Shown piece after piece: positions 61,725 through 64,000 of a stretch of DNA of 64,000 nt. Position 1 is the first letter of the stretch; each line of letters opens with the position of its first letter. The notes beneath the pieces are model-generated. The model was not told the origin of the DNA. It searched no databases and worked only from the letters and a program-made list of their open reading frames with translations. Both the position numbers and the translations under genes were made by a program. Location of the stretch: the NCBI RefSeq assembly GCF_900167365.1, contig NZ_FUXL01000004.1, forward strand, positions 248,001 through 312,000, written 5' to 3'. This stretch comes from Consotaella salsifontis (GTDB lineage Bacteria; Pseudomonadota; Alphaproteobacteria; Rhizobiales; Rhizobiaceae).

Positions 61725-62624
61725 CTATTGCACCAAGGGAGACCGCGCCCCGTCCATCGCGATGCCCCTTATGTCGGCCTGACCGATCAGGATCGAGATG
61801 AACTGCGCGCTCGCCTGCCTTCGAACATGATCGTCGAGATAGGCCGCAATCCGCTCGCGCACCGCCTCAAAGGGCAGTTGGCGCGGCTCGACGGCGCGCA
61901 CCAGCCGGATGAGATGAACGCCGTAGCGCGTTTCCACCGGGGCGGAGATTTCTCCGGGCTTCAACGCGGTCAGCGCCGCCTCGAACTCTGGCGTTGTCTC
62001 GCCGGGCGTGATCTGCCCGAGGCTGCCGCCGAGCGCGCCCGAGGGGCATTGCGAGAATTCGCGGGCCAGGGACGCGAAGCGATCCGGGTCTCGGCCAAGA
62101 AGCTCAGCCAGCTCCTCGGCCTTTTGCCGGGCGCTATCAAAGGCGGCCGGATCGTCGCGGCGCGCGGCGATCAGGATGTGGTCGACCTCCCAGAGCGGCG
62201 CCGCCGTGAAGCGGCGGGCGTTGATGTCGTAGAATCGGCGCAGTGTCGCCTCGTCGGCATGGGGCACGCGAACCTCGCGCTCCATGAGGGTGCGGATCAG
62301 CGCATCCTCCTCCGTCTCGCGCCGACCGTCGGCGTCGAGCTCGGGCGCCGGCGTCAAGGCAAGACGGCGGGCTTCCTGGAGAAGCAACTCGCGAATCACC
62401 AGGGCGCGCGTCGCCGCCAGCCACCCCTCCCCCGGGTTCTTCGCCGGGAAGTTCTGGACCTCGGCGGCGATGGCGCGGCGCGAGATCGCGACGCCATTGA
62501 CCGTGACGGACGGCATCGCCACGCGTTCGCGCGAGGGCTCTGTGCTGACGGGAGCGGGGCGGTGCTCATGGCGATGGCTGGCGCCATCGGCCTTGGCGGA
62601 ATGATCGACGACGAGCGTGGCCAT
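61725..62624 (-). CDS. parvulin-type peptidyl-prolyl isomerase (NifM/PpiC-like)
   Basis: 299 residues. A helical N-terminal region (about 40-135) precedes a PpiC domain (about 140-250) with WEVDHILIAARRD, REFSQCPSGALGGSLG and ETRYGVHLIRLVR. No signal peptide: the N-terminus is His-rich (SHRHEHRP), so it should act in the cytoplasm, as expected for folding of NarGH before membrane attachment. Such isomerases often end narGHJI operons. It starts 6 nt after the narI stop. Confidence 0.9.
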   Translation of the reverse strand: MATLVVDHSAKADGASHRHEHRPAPVSTEPSRERVAMPSVTVNGVAISRRAIAAEVQNFPAKNPGEGWLAATRALVIRELLLQEARRLALTPAPELDADGRRETEEDALIRTLMEREVRVPHADEATLRRFYDINARRFTAAPLWEVDHILIAARRDDPAAFDSARQKAEELAELLGRDPDRFASLAREFSQCPSGALGGSLGQITPGETTPEFEAALTALKPGEISAPVETRYGVHLIRLVRAVEPRQLPFEAVRERIAAYLDDHVRRQASAQFISILIGQADIRGIAMDGARSPLVQ

Positions 62625-62630
62625 GGGGCT

Positions 62631-63407
62631 CTACTCCGCGGGCTGATGAGTGGGACGGATCGTCATCGCGTCGCGGCGCGGCCGGCGCGCGGCAATGACC
62701 TCGCGGCCGGCCGGCTTCAGGCTCCGGCGCGTGCGCACCACCTGATAGCCGGGACGGCCGAGATACCAGACCGGAGCGCTCCACACATGGACGAGGCGGG
62801 TGAAGGGGAAAACGAGGAAGATCGTCATTCCAAGCAGGAGATGCGCCTTGAAGATGGGGCTAACGTCGGCGACGAACCCGGCTGCGGCCGGCTGCAGCGT
62901 CAGGATGCCCTGTGCCCACGACATGAACTTCACCATCTCATGGCCGTCGAGGTGCTGAGCGGAGACGAAGATCGTCGACAGGCCGAGGGTGAGCTGGAGC
63001 CAGAGCAGAAGCAGGATGGCGGTGTCGCCGAAGCTCGACGTCGCGCGGATACGCGGGTCGAACAGGCGCCGGTGGGCGAGCAGGCTGATGCCGATGAAGC
63101 AGGCGACGCCGGCAAGGCCGCCGACCACCATCGCCAGGACCTGCTTGAAGCCATGGGAGATATAGAGAGCGTCGAGCAGCCAGACGGGCGTCAGCAGCCC
63201 AAAGAAGTGGCCGACGAAGATGATCAGGATGCCGACATGGAAGAGGTTGGAGCCCCAGCGCAGCTGGCGCTTGCGCAAAAGCTGGGAGGAACCGGTCTTC
63301 CAGGTGTACGGCTCGCGGTCGAAGCGGATGAGGCTGCCGAGCAGGAAGACGGTGAGGCAGAGATACGGATACCAGCCGAAAAGGGCGCTGTTGATGGCGG
63401 AGGACAT
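62631..63407 (-). CDS. narI: respiratory nitrate reductase gamma subunit
   Basis: 258 residues, about five membrane helices. It anchors NarGH and carries two b-type haems that pass electrons from quinol. The four haem-ligand histidines can be placed at 57, 67, 189 and 207, matching E. coli 56, 66, 187 and 205. The C-terminal tail (RPGYQVVRTRR) is typical. GAGGAG lies before the ATG. It follows narJ after 11 nt, so the organism can probably respire nitrate. Confidence 0.95.
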   Translation of the reverse strand: MSSAINSALFGWYPYLCLTVFLLGSLIRFDREPYTWKTGSSQLLRKRQLRWGSNLFHVGILIIFVGHFFGLLTPVWLLDALYISHGFKQVLAMVVGGLAGVACFIGISLLAHRRLFDPRIRATSSFGDTAILLLLWLQLTLGLSTIFVSAQHLDGHEMVKFMSWAQGILTLQPAAAGFVADVSPIFKAHLLLGMTIFLVFPFTRLVHVWSAPVWYLGRPGYQVVRTRRSLKPAGREVIAARRPRRDAMTIRPTHQPAE

Positions 63408-63418
63408 GGGGCTTCTCC

Positions 63419-64000
63419 TCAGGCGGCGGGTTGGGCGACGGCACGGCGCGCGGCGCGCATGCGAGTGCGCAGCCGGTCGACGGAACAGCCGTCCAGGGCG
63501 TCGCCGGGACCGAAGGTGACGGCGCTTTCTTCCCAGGCGGCATCGAGCGCGGCGAGATCGTCCGCCGCGCCCTCCGTCTCGGCCTCTGGCTCGGCTTCCG
63601 CCGGGCGGTCCGCGAGGGCGACGAGCGCCGACATGACGGCCGCATAGGGCGAGCCGCGCTTGGCCAGCCGCTCATCGAGCAGCATCAGGATTCCGGCCGT
63701 CTCGCCGAGAAGCGCCCGCGCCTCGTCGAGCGGGCGCGTCGACAGGAACTCCAGGAACAGCGGCAGATAGTCCGGCAGTTCGTTGGCCGTCAGGATCAGC
63801 CCGGCGCGCTCATAGTGAGCGGCAAGGTCCACCATCGCCTGGCCGCGATCACGGCTTTCGCCGTGGATGTGCTCGAAGAGATGCAGCGACAGGCGCCGCG
63901 TCTTGTCGAAGAGATCGACATAGGCCTCCTGAAGGGCAAAAAGATCGCCCTCCTCGATCTCGTTCAGCAGCCGCTGCAACTGGTGGCGGCAATCCGGCGC
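63419..64000 (-). CDS. narJ: nitrate reductase molybdenum cofactor assembly chaperone, partial
   Basis: 194 codons are visible; the 5' end lies beyond base 64000, and the frame is open to the edge. NarJ binds the NarG N-terminus and is needed for cofactor insertion. The diagnostic YVDLFDKTRRLSLHLFEHIH and GESRDRGQAMVDL are present, followed by ELPDYLPLFLEFLS. The C-terminal part (after about 120 visible residues) is acidic and Ala-rich, then contains CSVDRLRTRMRAARR. Upstream narG and narH are expected outside the window. Confidence 0.94.
   Translation of the reverse strand, partial: APDCRHQLQRLLNEIEEGDLFALQEAYVDLFDKTRRLSLHLFEHIHGESRDRGQAMVDLAAHYERAGLILTANELPDYLPLFLEFLSTRPLDEARALLGETAGILMLLDERLAKRGSPYAAVMSALVALADRPAEAEPEAETEGAADDLAALDAAWEESAVTFGPGDALDGCSVDRLRTRMRAARRAVAQPAA

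Noticed and set aside
61728..63647. Long + frame opposite the parvulin, narI and narJ genes
   Set aside because: Antisense shadow; the minus-strand genes have clear motifs and ribosome sites.

Overview
This 64 kb window is a chromosomal segment from an alphaproteobacterium of the order Hyphomicrobiales (Rhizobiales). The order-level call rests on gene content and order: the DUF2093–lpxK–waaA–DUF374 acyltransferase–DUF4170–cysQ–pmbA string, hisS-hisZ-hisG with the short HisG, plant-type gshA, a LysR/DUF1127 divergent pair, and a glgP-glgC-glgA-pgm-glgX cluster. GC is high (about 65% in my spot counts). A family such as Aurantimonadaceae is possible but is only a guess. Most of the window is dense core genome. 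I see no insertion sequence, prophage, CRISPR array, tRNA or rRNA.

Layout. 1-9504: glycogen metabolism on the + strand (end of pgi, then glgP, glgC, glgA, pgm, glgX). A strong terminator and a new promoter separate glgP from glgC, and there is no branching enzyme gene (glgB). 9685-17658: mutL and a DUF2093 gene on +, converging with a minus-strand lipid A/Kdo operon (DUF374 acyltransferase, waaA, lpxK, joined by 4-nt overlaps), preceded by DUF4170, cysQ and pmbA. 17785-25282: a Kef-type antiporter and a topoisomerase IB on +, then a minus-strand block of a catalytic/non-catalytic M16 peptidase pair, a patatin-like lipase and rsmD. 25286-33624: RNA-related and cofactor genes (a pseudouridine synthase with very long charged tails, tadA, a lipoprotein, ileS, ribF, a HAD phosphatase).

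33930-43834: the most accessory-looking part. It holds an orphan TadG-like protein, groES-groEL under a CIRCE operator, a 1521-residue autotransporter with two IPT/TIG and ten Ig-like (He_PIG-type) repeats, a TauE/SafE exporter and a CsbD stress protein. The autotransporter's upstream DNA and N-terminal IPT domain are AT-rich (32-44% GC where counted). Composition jumps to about 68% GC exactly where the repeat array starts. The terminators after groEL and after the autotransporter share an identical 10-bp stem.

43977-56552: fumC, doxX, hisG/hisZ/hisS, tag, two tandem L,D-transpeptidases, a LysE exporter, a small acidic protein, rsmE, gshA and a DUF937-like protein. hisS carries an internal stretch of about 265 bp at about 51% GC with unlike codon use, covering its insertion domain. 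A paired REP-like inverted repeat lies between hisS and tag. 56679-64000: DUF1127 gene and LysR regulator (VtlR/LsrB-like) in divergent orientation, xseA, an APC amino-acid permease, and the end of a respiratory nitrate reductase operon (narJ, narI, a parvulin PPIase and a small unknown protein) on the minus strand.

I find no wholly new defence or biosynthetic system. The strongest leads are the chimeric, recently duplicating autotransporter, the composition patch inside hisS, the TadG/DUF4114-like protein and the LysR–DUF1127 pair with spaced direct repeats.
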